DNA from: Bryobacteraceae bacterium | Lineage (GTDB): Bacteria; Acidobacteriota; Terriglobia; Bryobacterales; Bryobacteraceae | Direction of reading: 5' to 3' | Length of the DNA stretch: 40,035 nucleotides | NCBI GenBank assembly: GCA_025928545.1 | Contig: JAICJH010000062.1 | Location: 1 to 40,035, forward strand | Shown: one piece after another, positions 8,697-16,220 of the stretch | How the letters are laid out: each line of letters begins with the position of its first letter | Position numbering within the stretch: position 1 is the first letter of the stretch | The notes under the pieces: generated by a model | Told to the model about the DNA's origin: nothing | The model's input: only the letters and a program-made list of their open reading frames with translations | Database searches by the model: none | Made by a program: the position numbers and the translations under genes

Positions 8697-9451
8697 GCAA
8701 GCTTCACCGCTTCTACTCGCAAGCGCCGGTAGTCCACCCACCAAACGCCGTCGCGATTGAGTTCGGGCCGGACGCGCTCCTCGATCATCCGCAGCATTCG
8801 TTCGTGGTCTTCGCGCGCTATCCCTTCAAAATATGGGCCGGCGAACATTTCGAGCCATTCGCGCAGACCGCGCTCCGGGTGCTCGAGTTTGCTCCAGCGA
8901 TCGAATGTCTGCGCCATTCGCACTTCGAAGCCGTGTTCCTCGAGGATCGTCGCATACTCGGCGGCGCTCGGATAGAACCAGGGACACTTCGGCTGGTGGC
9001 CGGCTTCCGTCAGAACGTCTTCGATTGCTGTGCGAAGGCGTCGGACGTTGCCTTTAACGCCCATTTCGAGAACAAACCGGCCGCCGGGGCGAAGGGCCGC
9101 CGCAACGCAGCGCACGGCGGAACCGGCATCGTGAACCCAATGCAGGACGGCATTGGAAAAGACGGCGTCGAAAGGTTCGTCGAAGCGGAAATCGCGCGCG
9201 TCGGACAGTGCGAATTTCAAGCCTGGAAAATTCTGGCGCGCCTGGGCGATCATCGAGGTCGAGGAATCGAGGCCGAGCACCGAGGCCCCGCTTTGGGCGA
9301 TTTGCGCAGTCAGGTGGCCGGTACCGCAACCGAGGTCCAGAATGCGCTCGCCGGGTTCGGGGTTGAGCAGTTCGATCAGGCCTGCGCCTGCGCGCCACAC
9401 AAAAGAATGCCGGTCGTCGTAGAGAGAACTATCCCAGTTATTCGCGCTCAC
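8693..9451 (-). CDS. Class I SAM-dependent methyltransferase (trans-aconitate methyltransferase-like)
   Basis: A 252-residue soluble methyltransferase with the Rossmann fold typical of the family. Seen: motif I ERILDLGCGTGHLTAQIA, an acidic residue at the end of beta-2 (VLGLDSS), the post-II DARDF and motif IV-like DAVFSNAVLHWV, followed by LRPGGRFVLEMG. The N-terminal W-x-x-x-x-Y and the SNAVLHWVHD stretch resemble the trans-aconitate/ubiquinone-type methyltransferases; the actual substrate cannot be told. Translation starts at a GTG (9451) that overlaps the stop of the upstream beta-lactamase-like gene as GTGA, so the two are translationally coupled. Its 3' end overlaps hemG tail to tail. 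Confidence 0.85.
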   Translation of the reverse strand: MSANNWDSSLYDDRHSFVWRAGAGLIELLNPEPGERILDLGCGTGHLTAQIAQSGASVLGLDSSTSMIAQARQNFPGLKFALSDARDFRFDEPFDAVFSNAVLHWVHDAGSAVRCVAAALRPGGRFVLEMGVKGNVRRLRTAIEDVLTEAGHQPKCPWFYPSAAEYATILEEHGFEVRMAQTFDRWSKLEHPERGLREWLEMFAGPYFEGIAREDHERMLRMIEERVRPELNRDGVWWVDYRRLRVEAVKLA

Positions 9452-10464
9452 TGCGGACCCGCCGGGGCAGTGTCGGGAAACAGGGCGAAGTAGTCGTAGA
9501 TCGTGCGGGAAATTTCCGCGACGGCTTTCTCCGAAACTTCTTCGGGGCGGCTGGAGCCTTTCGTAAAGACCGCAAGCGCCACGTGGCCGGCTTTACCCGG
9601 CAACGTGATGACACCGATGTCATTCACAACACCGCCGACGGAGCCTGTCTTGTGGGCGACGTCCGTGCCCTGCGGCAGCAGGCCTTTGATGCGTGACTTC
9701 CCCGTCTGGCAGCGCTCCATCACGTCCCACAGTTTGGTCGCATAAACAGGCGAGAAGAGATCTCTTCTCCAGATGCGAGCCAGAAGTTTCGTCATATCGG
9801 CGGGCGTTGCGGTGTCGCGCGGATCGCGGGTCTGGAGGCGGCGGGCTGCCATGTGCTCGGCTTCAGGTACAGCATCGAGAAGCCGGTCCCACATGTCGCG
9901 GTTCCATTCGGCTTCGGGAGGAACAGTTTTCAGACCGCCCCAGTCGGCGAGCAACATTGCGATGGAACGGTCTACGCGAATGCCGTTGAGGCCGAGGGAT
10001 TTCATGCGCGCCGTTACGGCCGCGGGACCACCGGCTTCACGCAGCATCAGATCGGCGGCCGAGTTGTCGCTGACGACAATCGTTAGCTCCATGATGTTTT
10101 CGATGGAGAGAGCGAGACCGGGGTGGAAGAGAAGGTCATTGATCCGGCCGCTCCCGGGATGGACGTCGGCCGGGCGGAGCGAAACCATTTTGTCCAGCGC
10201 TAGCTTCCCTTCATCTGCGAGAGCCATCGCTTGAACGGCGATCGGCACCTTGACCGCGCTGGCCTGGGGGAATTGTTCGGTCCCGTGCAGGGAGACGTAG
10301 CGTCCGCTTTCGATGTGAAGCGCGCTCACGCCGACCACCGCGTCGGTTGTGCGGGAGAGGAATTCGAGCTGCTGTTCGAGGCGCGTCAGCGATGGGTCGG
10401 TTGCGGCCAGGGCGTAATTCGACACCGCTGGAAGGAGACCGATAACCAGGAGAGCAATCCGCAT
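9448..10464 (-). CDS. Class A beta-lactamase-like serine hydrolase, exported
   Basis: A 338-residue protein with a signal peptide (cleavage likely after ALA near residue 20) and the class A hydrolase motifs: S-x-x-K as Ser69-Ala-Val-Lys72, SDN at 132-134 and KTG at 272-274. The family would hydrolyse beta-lactams or related acyl bonds in the periplasm. The omega loop is unusual: between the DR at 165-166 and the RDT at 216-218 there are 49 residues, where TEM-type enzymes have 13. The residue directly after DR-S is Ile where the general-base Glu would be expected; an ExExN segment (Glu184, Glu186, Asn188) inside the insertion might supply it. Its substrate is therefore uncertain. The downstream methyltransferase overlaps by 4 bp. 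Confidence 0.85.
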   Translation of the reverse strand: MRIALLVIGLLPAVSNYALAATDPSLTRLEQQLEFLSRTTDAVVGVSALHIESGRYVSLHGTEQFPQASAVKVPIAVQAMALADEGKLALDKMVSLRPADVHPGSGRINDLLFHPGLALSIENIMELTIVVSDNSAADLMLREAGGPAAVTARMKSLGLNGIRVDRSIAMLLADWGGLKTVPPEAEWNRDMWDRLLDAVPEAEHMAARRLQTRDPRDTATPADMTKLLARIWRRDLFSPVYATKLWDVMERCQTGKSRIKGLLPQGTDVAHKTGSVGGVVNDIGVITLPGKAGHVALAVFTKGSSRPEEVSEKAVAEISRTIYDYFALFPDTAPAGPQ

Positions 10465-10506
10465 GTTCCGAGTGTACTTGAGCTGACCACTGGCTCTGAA
10501 TAACGC

Positions 10507-11094
10507 TTATCTCGGCCGCCGCTCAATGGTCACGCTCCTGATAATCACGGGGGTCAGAGGCTTTTCATTCTTCACCGGCACCTGCGAAATACGATCCGCC
10601 ACATCCTGGCCGGACATGACGTGTCCGAAGATCGTGTACGTCCCGTCCAGATATTTTTGCGGAGCCACGGTGATGAATACCTGACAACTGCCTGAATTGG
10701 GCCGGCCGACGTTTGCCATTGCCAAAGCCCCAGGCGTTGCAAAACTACGGGCGGAATCGATTTCGTCCGGAATGCTGGCGATTCCACACGCGACTCCGTC
10801 TTTTACCTGACCTGTCTGGATCATGAAACCTTTTATTACGCGATGGAAAGTGAGGCCATCGTAGAAAGGCCGGTAGCCGAATTTCAGGTCTTTCGTCAGC
10901 GTTGGCTTCTTGCCCTCCACAAGTGCAACGAAATTTTCCACCGTGATGGGATTGCGTTCGGGATACAACTGCGCCACGATCTCTCCCATCGAAGTATCGA
11001 AATGCGCATAGAGATCCACATGGTTTGCCGCCTCTTGTGCGAGCAGTCCCGATGCGGACACGAGTGAGAATAGACAGGCAAAAACAAAACGCAT
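10507..11094 (-). CDS. Exported cyclophilin-type peptidyl-prolyl cis-trans isomerase
   Basis: Accelerates cis-trans isomerisation of prolyl bonds, here probably in the periplasm. I chose the start at 11094 because it gives a clean signal peptide (MRFVFACLFSLVSASGLLAQ); the longer reading frame upstream adds 35 residues that do not resemble the family. The mature part has the cyclophilin features F-D-T-S-M-G-E-I-V-A-Q-L near its start, T-V-E-N-F-V-A-L, FHRVIKGFMIQTG (active-site Arg and Phe), MANVGRPNSGSCQVFITV and FGHVMSGQDVADRI. About 195 residues, normal for the bacterial secreted type. It lies upstream of the beta-lactamase-like gene on the same strand with a 42-bp gap. A substrate preference cannot be inferred. 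Confidence 0.93.
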   Translation of the reverse strand: MRFVFACLFSLVSASGLLAQEAANHVDLYAHFDTSMGEIVAQLYPERNPITVENFVALVEGKKPTLTKDLKFGYRPFYDGLTFHRVIKGFMIQTGQVKDGVACGIASIPDEIDSARSFATPGALAMANVGRPNSGSCQVFITVAPQKYLDGTYTIFGHVMSGQDVADRISQVPVKNEKPLTPVIIRSVTIERRPR

Positions 11095-11311
11095 CGACTG
11101 AAGTTTAGCAGCGCACCGCGCCTCCCGGGGCATGTGAGAGTAATCGCACAAAGCCTCAAAGAGCCCCATGTAACCGAGTCTTTCAGTGTCGCGTAACACA
11201 GAGCAGCAGGCGGTTACAGGATCCGCGGTTTTCGCGAAGCCGCCGGTCAGGGGCGATCTTTAGCAAGAGAGCTTGCCTCTATCTGTCTCGAAAAATAATG
11301 AGGAGTTTACT

Positions 11312-11944
11312 GTGAAATTCAACAAAGCTATTTGTGTGTCTACCGGGCTGTTCGTGGCTTCGCTGCTGACGCCGTCTCTCGTGATGGCGCAGGGCGCCAA
11401 CGTTTATTTCGGACTTGGCACCGCGACGGACACTTCCAGCAATCAACTGATCGATACGTTCGGAACCGGAGATGTATTCGGAACGCCGAAATTGGGCGGC
11501 ACCTTCGCCCACGTGGGCGGCACCGCAATGCTCACGAAGCATTATGGCGTGGGTGCCGATGTCTCCTGGCGCGCCGGGAAGGCCGATTATGCGGGCCTGC
11601 TCTACAGGCCATTGTTTTACAATCTCGACGGCGTCTGGCAGCCGTTTACGACAAAGCGCTTTGAGCCGGAGATTCATGCCGGTCTTGGCGGGATGAGGCT
11701 GGCTTATTCTTACAGCCAGACGCAGTGCGACCCGTTTGGCGGATGCCAGACGTCGAATCAGAGCGTCACCAACTCATCGCATTTTCAGGTGCATTTCTCA
11801 GGCGCGGCGCGGCTGTATGTAACGGATCACGTGTTCGTCCGGCCGAATGTCGACCTGCACCACGTTTCCAATCTATTTCAGTTCGGGAATAACTGGGTGC
11901 CTGAATATTCGCTGGGCGTCGGTTATAGTTTCGGACGCGAATAA
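11312..11944 (+). CDS. Outer-membrane beta-barrel protein
   Basis: A 210-residue exported protein of the small outer-membrane beta-barrel (OmpA-like/opacity porin) type. I place the start at the GTG at 11312, which has an AGGAG ribosome-binding site six bases upstream and gives a signal peptide ending in PSLVMAQ; the in-frame ATG at 11273 has no such site. The mature protein alternates hydrophobic and polar residues in repeated strands (for example GVGADVSW and EIHAGLGGMRLAYSYS) and ends in a barrel-like strand GVGYSF followed by three residues. A loop holds two Cys (CDPFGGC) that could form a disulfide. It stands alone and is followed by a strong terminator. Function beyond outer-membrane location is unknown. 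Confidence 0.8.
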   Translation: MKFNKAICVSTGLFVASLLTPSLVMAQGANVYFGLGTATDTSSNQLIDTFGTGDVFGTPKLGGTFAHVGGTAMLTKHYGVGADVSWRAGKADYAGLLYRPLFYNLDGVWQPFTTKRFEPEIHAGLGGMRLAYSYSQTQCDPFGGCQTSNQSVTNSSHFQVHFSGAARLYVTDHVFVRPNVDLHHVSNLFQFGNNWVPEYSLGVGYSFGRE

Positions 11945-11960
11945 TCCGTCTCAGCGGACA

Positions 11961-12008
11961 AGTGGAGCAGCGGCGGATCTTCCCGCCCGCTGCTCCACTT
12001 TATTTTTC
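11961..12008 (+). terminator. Rho-independent terminator of the beta-barrel gene
   Basis: AGTGGAGCAGCGG (11961-11973) pairs perfectly with CCGCTGCTCCACT (11987-11999), a 13-bp stem with a 13-base loop, followed directly by TTATTTTT. It lies 16 bp after the beta-barrel stop codon. The stop codon of the convergent ccmD gene (12000-12002) abuts the 3' arm, so the hairpin also separates the two convergent units; on the minus strand no U-tract follows. Confidence 0.85.
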
Positions 12009-12146
12009 TTTGTCTTCGACGAGCGCCTTCAGGCGTGACAGTTCGCGGTCGATGCGTTGTCCACGCCGAACCAGGAGCAGCACAAAGGCCAGCACGATCA
12101 GCCATGCCGCCGTATAACCGTAGAAAAGAAATGTTTGATCGATCAT
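12000..12146 (-). CDS. ccmD: CcmD-like small haem-exporter subunit
   Basis: A 48-residue protein read directly from the sequence: M-I-D-Q-T-F-L-F-Y-G-Y-T-A-A-W-L-I followed by one hydrophobic helix and a basic end (L-V-R-R-G-Q-R-I-D-R-E-L). CcmD is a short bitopic membrane protein that holds haem-loaded CcmE with CcmC and helps release it in the CcmABCD complex. Its small size, the Tyr-rich start, the single membrane segment, the charged C-terminal helix and the position directly after ccmC (12-bp gap) all fit. Such proteins are poorly conserved and often missed in annotation. It is the last gene of the ccm operon. Confidence 0.82.
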   Translation of the reverse strand: MIDQTFLFYGYTAAWLIVLAFVLLLVRRGQRIDRELSRLKALVEDKEK

Positions 12147-12158
12147 TGTTTTTAAGCC

Positions 12159-12845
12159 CTATGCCGCGTGAAGTTCCCGGCGTATGGAGTCGATTTCCCG
12201 CCGCACAGTCTCCTGCCTCAACCGCACCAGCATGATGGCGGAAGCAATCAGCAGAAACACAATGTAGCCACCCCAGAAGGGCAGACGCCATGTGGGATCC
12301 AGGCCGCCGTCGCTAACGCCGAGAACGGGCGCCGGATGCTGGGTCCTTACGTTATGTAACCGGATCGCCATGAATACCAGCGGCACGTCGGCGGCGGCGA
12401 AGATGGCGAGGATTGCGGACATGGTGGCGCGCTGCGTCGCTTCCGCAATTGCGGGCCGCATCAGAAGATATCCCAGGTACAGCATGAAGCACATGAATTG
12501 GGTGGTCAGCCGGAGGTCCCAGGTCCACCAGATGCCCCAGATGATGTGGCCCCACATGCTGCCGGTGACCAGATTTACCAGCGTGAAAACCTGGGCGACT
12601 TCAACGGCGGAAACGGCGGTGGAATCGTATTTGAAATCCTTGGTAACCAGAAACGCGACGCTGCAGTACACTGCGACGGCATAGAAAGAAAACGCCGTGA
12701 AGGCGGCCGGGACATGGACGAAGAGCATCTTCCCCATCGCCCCCTGCGCCGCTTCATCGGGCATTTCGACAAGGATATGGTGCATATTCAGCACCATGAG
12801 CAGGGTGCCGAGAGCTCCGAGAATGTAGGCGGCTTTTTCGCGCAT
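12159..12845 (-). CDS. ccmC: Cytochrome c maturation protein CcmC (haem-handling protein)
   Basis: Inner-membrane protein that binds haem through its tryptophan-rich loop and loads it onto CcmE. The 228-residue product has six likely membrane segments and the WWD signature W-G-I-W-W-T-W-D in the middle, flanked by periplasmic His residues (one in FVHVPAA, one in IRLHNVRTQHP) suited as axial haem ligands. It lies 11 bp after ccmB and 12 bp before ccmD. Length is normal. The charged C-terminal tail (R-L-R-Q-E-T-V-R-R-E-I) is predicted to be cytoplasmic. Confidence 0.95.
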   Translation of the reverse strand: MREKAAYILGALGTLLMVLNMHHILVEMPDEAAQGAMGKMLFVHVPAAFTAFSFYAVAVYCSVAFLVTKDFKYDSTAVSAVEVAQVFTLVNLVTGSMWGHIIWGIWWTWDLRLTTQFMCFMLYLGYLLMRPAIAEATQRATMSAILAIFAAADVPLVFMAIRLHNVRTQHPAPVLGVSDGGLDPTWRLPFWGGYIVFLLIASAIMLVRLRQETVRREIDSIRRELHAA

Positions 12846-12856
12846 AAGATCCTTAC

Positions 12857-13534
12857 TTACGTCACCAGAATAAACTCTATCAGGTAGAGCGACAGAGCAG
12901 TGAAAATCAAATCGAACACGGCAACCATCCGAAGTTCCTGACCAATATCGCTCGCTTCGCCCTTAATCAGTGCGGTGGAAACCTGCATGGCGCCGATGAG
13001 CAGTGGAATCAACAGAGGGTAGTGCAGCACCGGGAGCATGAGTTCGCGCAGCCGCACGTTCACAGTAACGGCGCTGAATGCCACGCCGGTAATCGTAATC
13101 CCCCAGGTCGCCAGGATCATGACACCGAGGAGCGGCCAGAAAACCCCTACCCACTGGATGTTATTAAACAGCCCATAGACGGGCAGTGAAACCAGTTCCA
13201 CGATCAGCAGAAGCACAAAGCTGGCGATGGCTTTCCCCAGAAACAACGCCCACGCCGGCATCGGCGAGGCGACCAGAACGTCGAGGCAATCGTTCGGCAC
13301 TTCGCGAATGAAACTGCGATTCACGATCATGGCGCCCGCAAACACAAATACCAGCCAGAGCAGACCACCGGAAATATCGTAAAACTCGTCGCGGCCCAGA
13401 TCGAAAGCAAAGCTGAAGAGCAACAGCACCACGAGAGCGAACGAGACGCTGGCGTTCAGCGCTTCTTTCGTGCGGAATTCAGTGCGCAGATCTTTGCGCG
13501 CGATGAACCATGCGGCGAGCAGACCCTGCTTCAC
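12857..13534 (-). CDS. ccmB: Haem exporter permease CcmB
   Basis: Membrane subunit of the CcmAB ABC transporter, whose ATP hydrolysis releases haem-loaded CcmE from CcmC and CcmD. The 225-residue product has six hydrophobic segments and recognisable CcmB features: the N-terminal amphipathic stretch A-R-K-D-L-R-T-E-F-R-T-K-E, F-A-G-A-M-I-V-N-R-S-F and the conserved L-R-E-L-M-L-P-V-L-x-x-P-L-L-I-P. Its start codon overlaps the ccmA stop as ATGA (13531-13534), a translational coupling typical of paired transporter subunits. Confidence 0.94.
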   Translation of the reverse strand: MKQGLLAAWFIARKDLRTEFRTKEALNASVSFALVVLLLFSFAFDLGRDEFYDISGGLLWLVFVFAGAMIVNRSFIREVPNDCLDVLVASPMPAWALFLGKAIASFVLLLIVELVSLPVYGLFNNIQWVGVFWPLLGVMILATWGITITGVAFSAVTVNVRLRELMLPVLHYPLLIPLLIGAMQVSTALIKGEASDIGQELRMVAVFDLIFTALSLYLIEFILVT

Positions 13535-14235
13535 GCGGGCTTCTCCTCGTACTTTCGATAGAGCCAGCCCGGATCGGCCAGCATCTCCGGCGTGCGTGGG
13601 CCGCTATGGACGATCTTGCCGCGCTCCAGCAGGCAGACCTGCGTCGCCAGTTCCATTGCCTCGCGGATCTGGTGCGTCGACATGACAATAGTGGCGCCCT
13701 TGCCGAGCGCATCGCGCAGGAGATTGTGCAAAACCGTGATGGCGCGATCGTCGAGCGATGTGAAAGGTTCGTCGAGCAGCAGGATCTCGGGATTATGCAG
13801 AAAGGCACGCGCCACGGCGAGGCGCTGCCGCATGCCTCGCGAGAACTCGCGCACGAAACCGTCGCGCACACGGGTCAGGCCCACGCGCTCCAGCGCCGAA
13901 TCGGCCGCCTCCTTCGTGTTCGGCACATTCATCAACTGCCCGAACAGAATGAGATTTTCAAAAGCCGAAAGATCGTCGTAGACGCCAATGCCATGGCCGA
14001 GATAACCAATTCTGGCGCGCACTCTTTCATTGTTGGCCGATTCCCCGAACACCGTTACTTCGCCTTTTGACGGCTTCGAAAGATTGGCCAGAATGCGCAA
14101 CAGAGTTGTTTTGCCCGCGCCGTTACGTCCCAGCAGAGCCACGCACGCTCCGGCCGGCGCTTCGAACGTGGCGCCGCGCAGAGCCGGATAGTCGCCGAAA
14201 TACTTCCAGACGCGATCAGCCGCGACTGCGCTCAT
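13531..14235 (-). CDS. ccmA: Haem exporter ATP-binding protein CcmA
   Basis: ABC ATPase that drives the CcmABCD complex. I chose the start at 14235 (Met-Ser-Ala-Val-Ala-Ala), because the 20 residues before it in the open frame overlap the upstream gene and lie before the usual ABC domain start. Seen: Walker A GRNGAGKTT, Q-loop region, signature FSRGMRQRLAVARAF (the usual LSGG replaced by F-S-R-G, common in CcmA), Walker B ILLLDEPFTSLD and the switch His in MSTHQ. About 234 residues, standard for the family. It overlaps the preceding carboxypeptidase-regulatory-like gene by 20 bp and ccmB by 4 bp. Confidence 0.94.
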   Translation of the reverse strand: MSAVAADRVWKYFGDYPALRGATFEAPAGACVALLGRNGAGKTTLLRILANLSKPSKGEVTVFGESANNERVRARIGYLGHGIGVYDDLSAFENLILFGQLMNVPNTKEAADSALERVGLTRVRDGFVREFSRGMRQRLAVARAFLHNPEILLLDEPFTSLDDRAITVLHNLLRDALGKGATIVMSTHQIREAMELATQVCLLERGKIVHSGPRTPEMLADPGWLYRKYEEKPA

Positions 14236-15289
14236 TGTCCGCTTTCGATTGCTGGTTGATTGCGTTAGGGTTGCCGCGCCGGTAGAGCAGCGCAAAGCCG
14301 ACTGCGAGCATGCCGAGCACCGAGATCAGAATCCATTTCACCGCAAGCACGGGAGCCCATAAATTTCCGGTCGCCACAGCCAGACCGAAAAGTTTGGGCA
14401 TATTTTCCGAGACCCTCGGACTATTGTTCTCGCCGCTGTCGCTGCCGGCATCGGACCGCAGCGTGCCTGAGCCTTCGACATCGATGTGATACGCGGCGCC
14501 CGTGACGCCGTAAATTGTGGCGCCAGGAAGATCCGGCTCCTGCCCGAGTGACGTAACTCCGTCGCCTTTCAGCGTCACTCCCACCGGCGCGACAATCTTC
14601 AGATCGGGAGAGCCTTTGGCGAGCACTGCGCCATCGAAAACGCCCGGGCTGGTGAACGGCATGGTCCATTCCAGGCGAATCTCCGACTGTCCCGGCTTGA
14701 TGGGGAAATCGACTTTGAACGTGTTCGGCTTGCCTGCCGGATCCGCCGGACGCCGGATAGGAAGCCCGCCGGGCGCCAGAACGTTCACCTGCACTTTTCC
14801 TTGCGCCGCCGCCGGAAGCGAGAACTGCAGCGTGCCTGTGTCCGGATTGTTCCACGTCGTCTTTCCCTCATTCTGGAATTGATAAGATTCCGCCACCACC
14901 ATGTTGCCGTCGTTCGGTTCGATCAACATCGCATGCAGGGAAATCTTCGTACCGCCCGGCTGCCTCGACGTTTCATAAACGGGAATCTCCACCCCTGTGG
15001 TGGGTGTTCCGGGCGGCAGCGTCTTGTTGTACTGGACGCCGTTATACACGGCCTGGAGCAGCAACGGACCAGCGCCACCCGCGGGAATTTCCTTCGTGAT
15101 GGAAAACTTGCCCCCAGCGTCCGTCTTGACGCTTTCGATGAACTGCGGACCCTGCTGGGTCGGCTGAAACAAGGTGACTGTCGAACCAGCCTGCGGTTTA
15201 CCCGTGGTGGCATTCGTCACCGTCCCATCGACCGCGGCATTCGCGGCAACGGCGCACGTCAGGAAAGCACACGCGAAAAGAACTCTCAC
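14216..15289 (-). CDS. Exported membrane-anchored protein with carboxypeptidase-regulatory-like domain, ccm operon accessory
   Basis: Unrecognised as any named Ccm protein. The GTG at 15289 is the preferred start: it overlaps the upstream stop as GTGA and gives a signal peptide (V-R-V-L-F-A-C-A-F-L-T-C-A-V-A-A-N-A). The mature N-terminus (about residues 19-110) looks like a carboxypeptidase D regulatory/Ig-like fold: VDGTVTNATTGKPQAGSTV and DAGGKFSI. A second beta-rich region follows, with a Pro/Gly-rich stretch, then one membrane helix near the C-terminus (A-V-K-W-I-L-I-S-V-L-G-M-L-A-V-G-F) and a short basic tail, so most of the protein should face the periplasm. It lies between the CcmI-like zinc-ribbon gene and ccmA, overlapping both, which argues for a role in cytochrome c maturation, perhaps scaffolding or apocytochrome handling (inference). 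Confidence 0.7.
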   Translation of the reverse strand: MRVLFACAFLTCAVAANAAVDGTVTNATTGKPQAGSTVTLFQPTQQGPQFIESVKTDAGGKFSITKEIPAGGAGPLLLQAVYNGVQYNKTLPPGTPTTGVEIPVYETSRQPGGTKISLHAMLIEPNDGNMVVAESYQFQNEGKTTWNNPDTGTLQFSLPAAAQGKVQVNVLAPGGLPIRRPADPAGKPNTFKVDFPIKPGQSEIRLEWTMPFTSPGVFDGAVLAKGSPDLKIVAPVGVTLKGDGVTSLGQEPDLPGATIYGVTGAAYHIDVEGSGTLRSDAGSDSGENNSPRVSENMPKLFGLAVATGNLWAPVLAVKWILISVLGMLAVGFALLYRRGNPNAINQQSKADNERSRG

Positions 15290-15717
15290 GATGTCGCTCC
15301 CATCGGCTTGCCGCATTCGCCGCAGAATTTCAAAGCCTTTTCGAATTTTGCCCCGCAACCGGCGCAGACGTTTTGACCACCGGCAGCTTTGCGAACAACC
15401 GGCTGCATTGCCGGCCCTGCCGTGGCGGCGCCGCCGGAAGCCAGTTCGCCTTTAATTCGATCCACCTCGGCAAACACACGCGCCAGTTCTTTCTGAAGTT
15501 CCACTTTGGTGGTCTGGTAGTCCTCGTCGGAAAGTTTGTTGACGCGGTACTCGAACTGAAGATCGCGCAGATTCTCGTAGATCAAAGCTTTGCGCTCGTC
15601 CAGATGCTTGAACGGCGACACCGGTTCGGGCTTTGGAAGATCCTGAAAACGGATAAACAGGAGAAAACCGATCATGCCCGCTCCCAGCAGGGCTCCGACA
15701 ATGAGGCTTGGGTCCAT
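15286..15717 (-). CDS. Membrane-anchored coiled-coil protein with C-terminal zinc ribbon, CcmI-like position
   Basis: A 143-residue protein in three parts: an N-terminal membrane helix (about residues 5-22), a charged coiled coil (about 38-90) containing the pattern L-R-D-L-Q-F-E-Y-R-V-N-K-L-S-D-E-D-Y, and a C-terminal zinc ribbon with two C-x-x-C pairs (CAGC and CGEC). The coiled-coil pattern is the one also found at the start of CcmI/CycH proteins (E-L-E-F-D-Y-x-x-G-K-L-S-E-x-D-Y), and the gene follows ccmH directly, where ccmI is common, but the TPR domain that binds apocytochrome c is absent and a zinc ribbon replaces it. Its ATG overlaps the ccmH stop (TGATG). A reduced CcmI counterpart is my inference; a generic zinc-ribbon protein is the alternative. 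Confidence 0.72.
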   Translation of the reverse strand: MDPSLIVGALLGAGMIGFLLFIRFQDLPKPEPVSPFKHLDERKALIYENLRDLQFEYRVNKLSDEDYQTTKVELQKELARVFAEVDRIKGELASGGAATAGPAMQPVVRKAAGGQNVCAGCGAKFEKALKFCGECGKPMGATS

Positions 15718-16220
15718 CAGTCTAGCTTCTCGGTATCTCTCTCAATGGCCTCGCGGTAGCGGGCGAAATCGGGATCGTCGTCGAGCCCCGGTCCCCCGGC
15801 AGTCGCGGGATGCAGCTTATTTCCTCTGAGACGTTTCAGGACAAACCAAACCACCACGCCTCCGAGCACCAGCGAAAAATACGGCACGACCCAGAAATAG
15901 GAATTCGGATCGCTGAGCAATGTGAATTCGCCGCTCTTCACGAACGAATCGACAATCGAATCGTCGCTCATCCCGGCCTGCTGCATCTTGAAAATCTTCG
16001 CGCGCGCGGGCTTGCAGATATGGCATTGCCCGCTCGACATGTTGCAGTTCAGATTGTCGCTGCAGCCGCAGGTGCACTTCAGATGGATGCCGACCCGCTT
16101 CACGTCGTCGCTTTCCAGCTGCGACGAAGTCTGCGCGATTGCCGCCACCGCGAGCGCGAGCATGAGCAGGGTCCGCCGGATGACGCGGACACGTGTTGGA
16201 TTAAGCCTGGACCGTAGCAT
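15717..16220 (-). CDS. ccmH: Cytochrome c maturation protein CcmH (cysteine-rich variant)
   Basis: CcmH reduces the cysteines of apocytochrome CxxCH sites in the periplasm and works with CcmF. The 167-residue product has an N-terminal signal/anchor (R-R-T-L-L-M-L-A-L-A-V-A-A-I-A), the conserved region G-I-H-L-K-C-T-C-G-C with Cys at 49, 51 and 53, further Cys at 59, 66 and 69, the helix-rich segment MSDDSIVDSFV, and one C-terminal membrane helix (about 109-128). The normal LRCxxCQ motif is therefore replaced by LKCxCxC plus three additional cysteines, an arrangement known in some non-proteobacterial CcmH proteins. It overlaps ccmF by 20 bp. Assignment rests on the fold pattern and context. 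Confidence 0.88.
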   Translation of the reverse strand: MLRSRLNPTRVRVIRRTLLMLALAVAAIAQTSSQLESDDVKRVGIHLKCTCGCSDNLNCNMSSGQCHICKPARAKIFKMQQAGMSDDSIVDSFVKSGEFTLLSDPNSYFWVVPYFSLVLGGVVVWFVLKRLRGNKLHPATAGGPGLDDDPDFARYREAIERDTEKLD

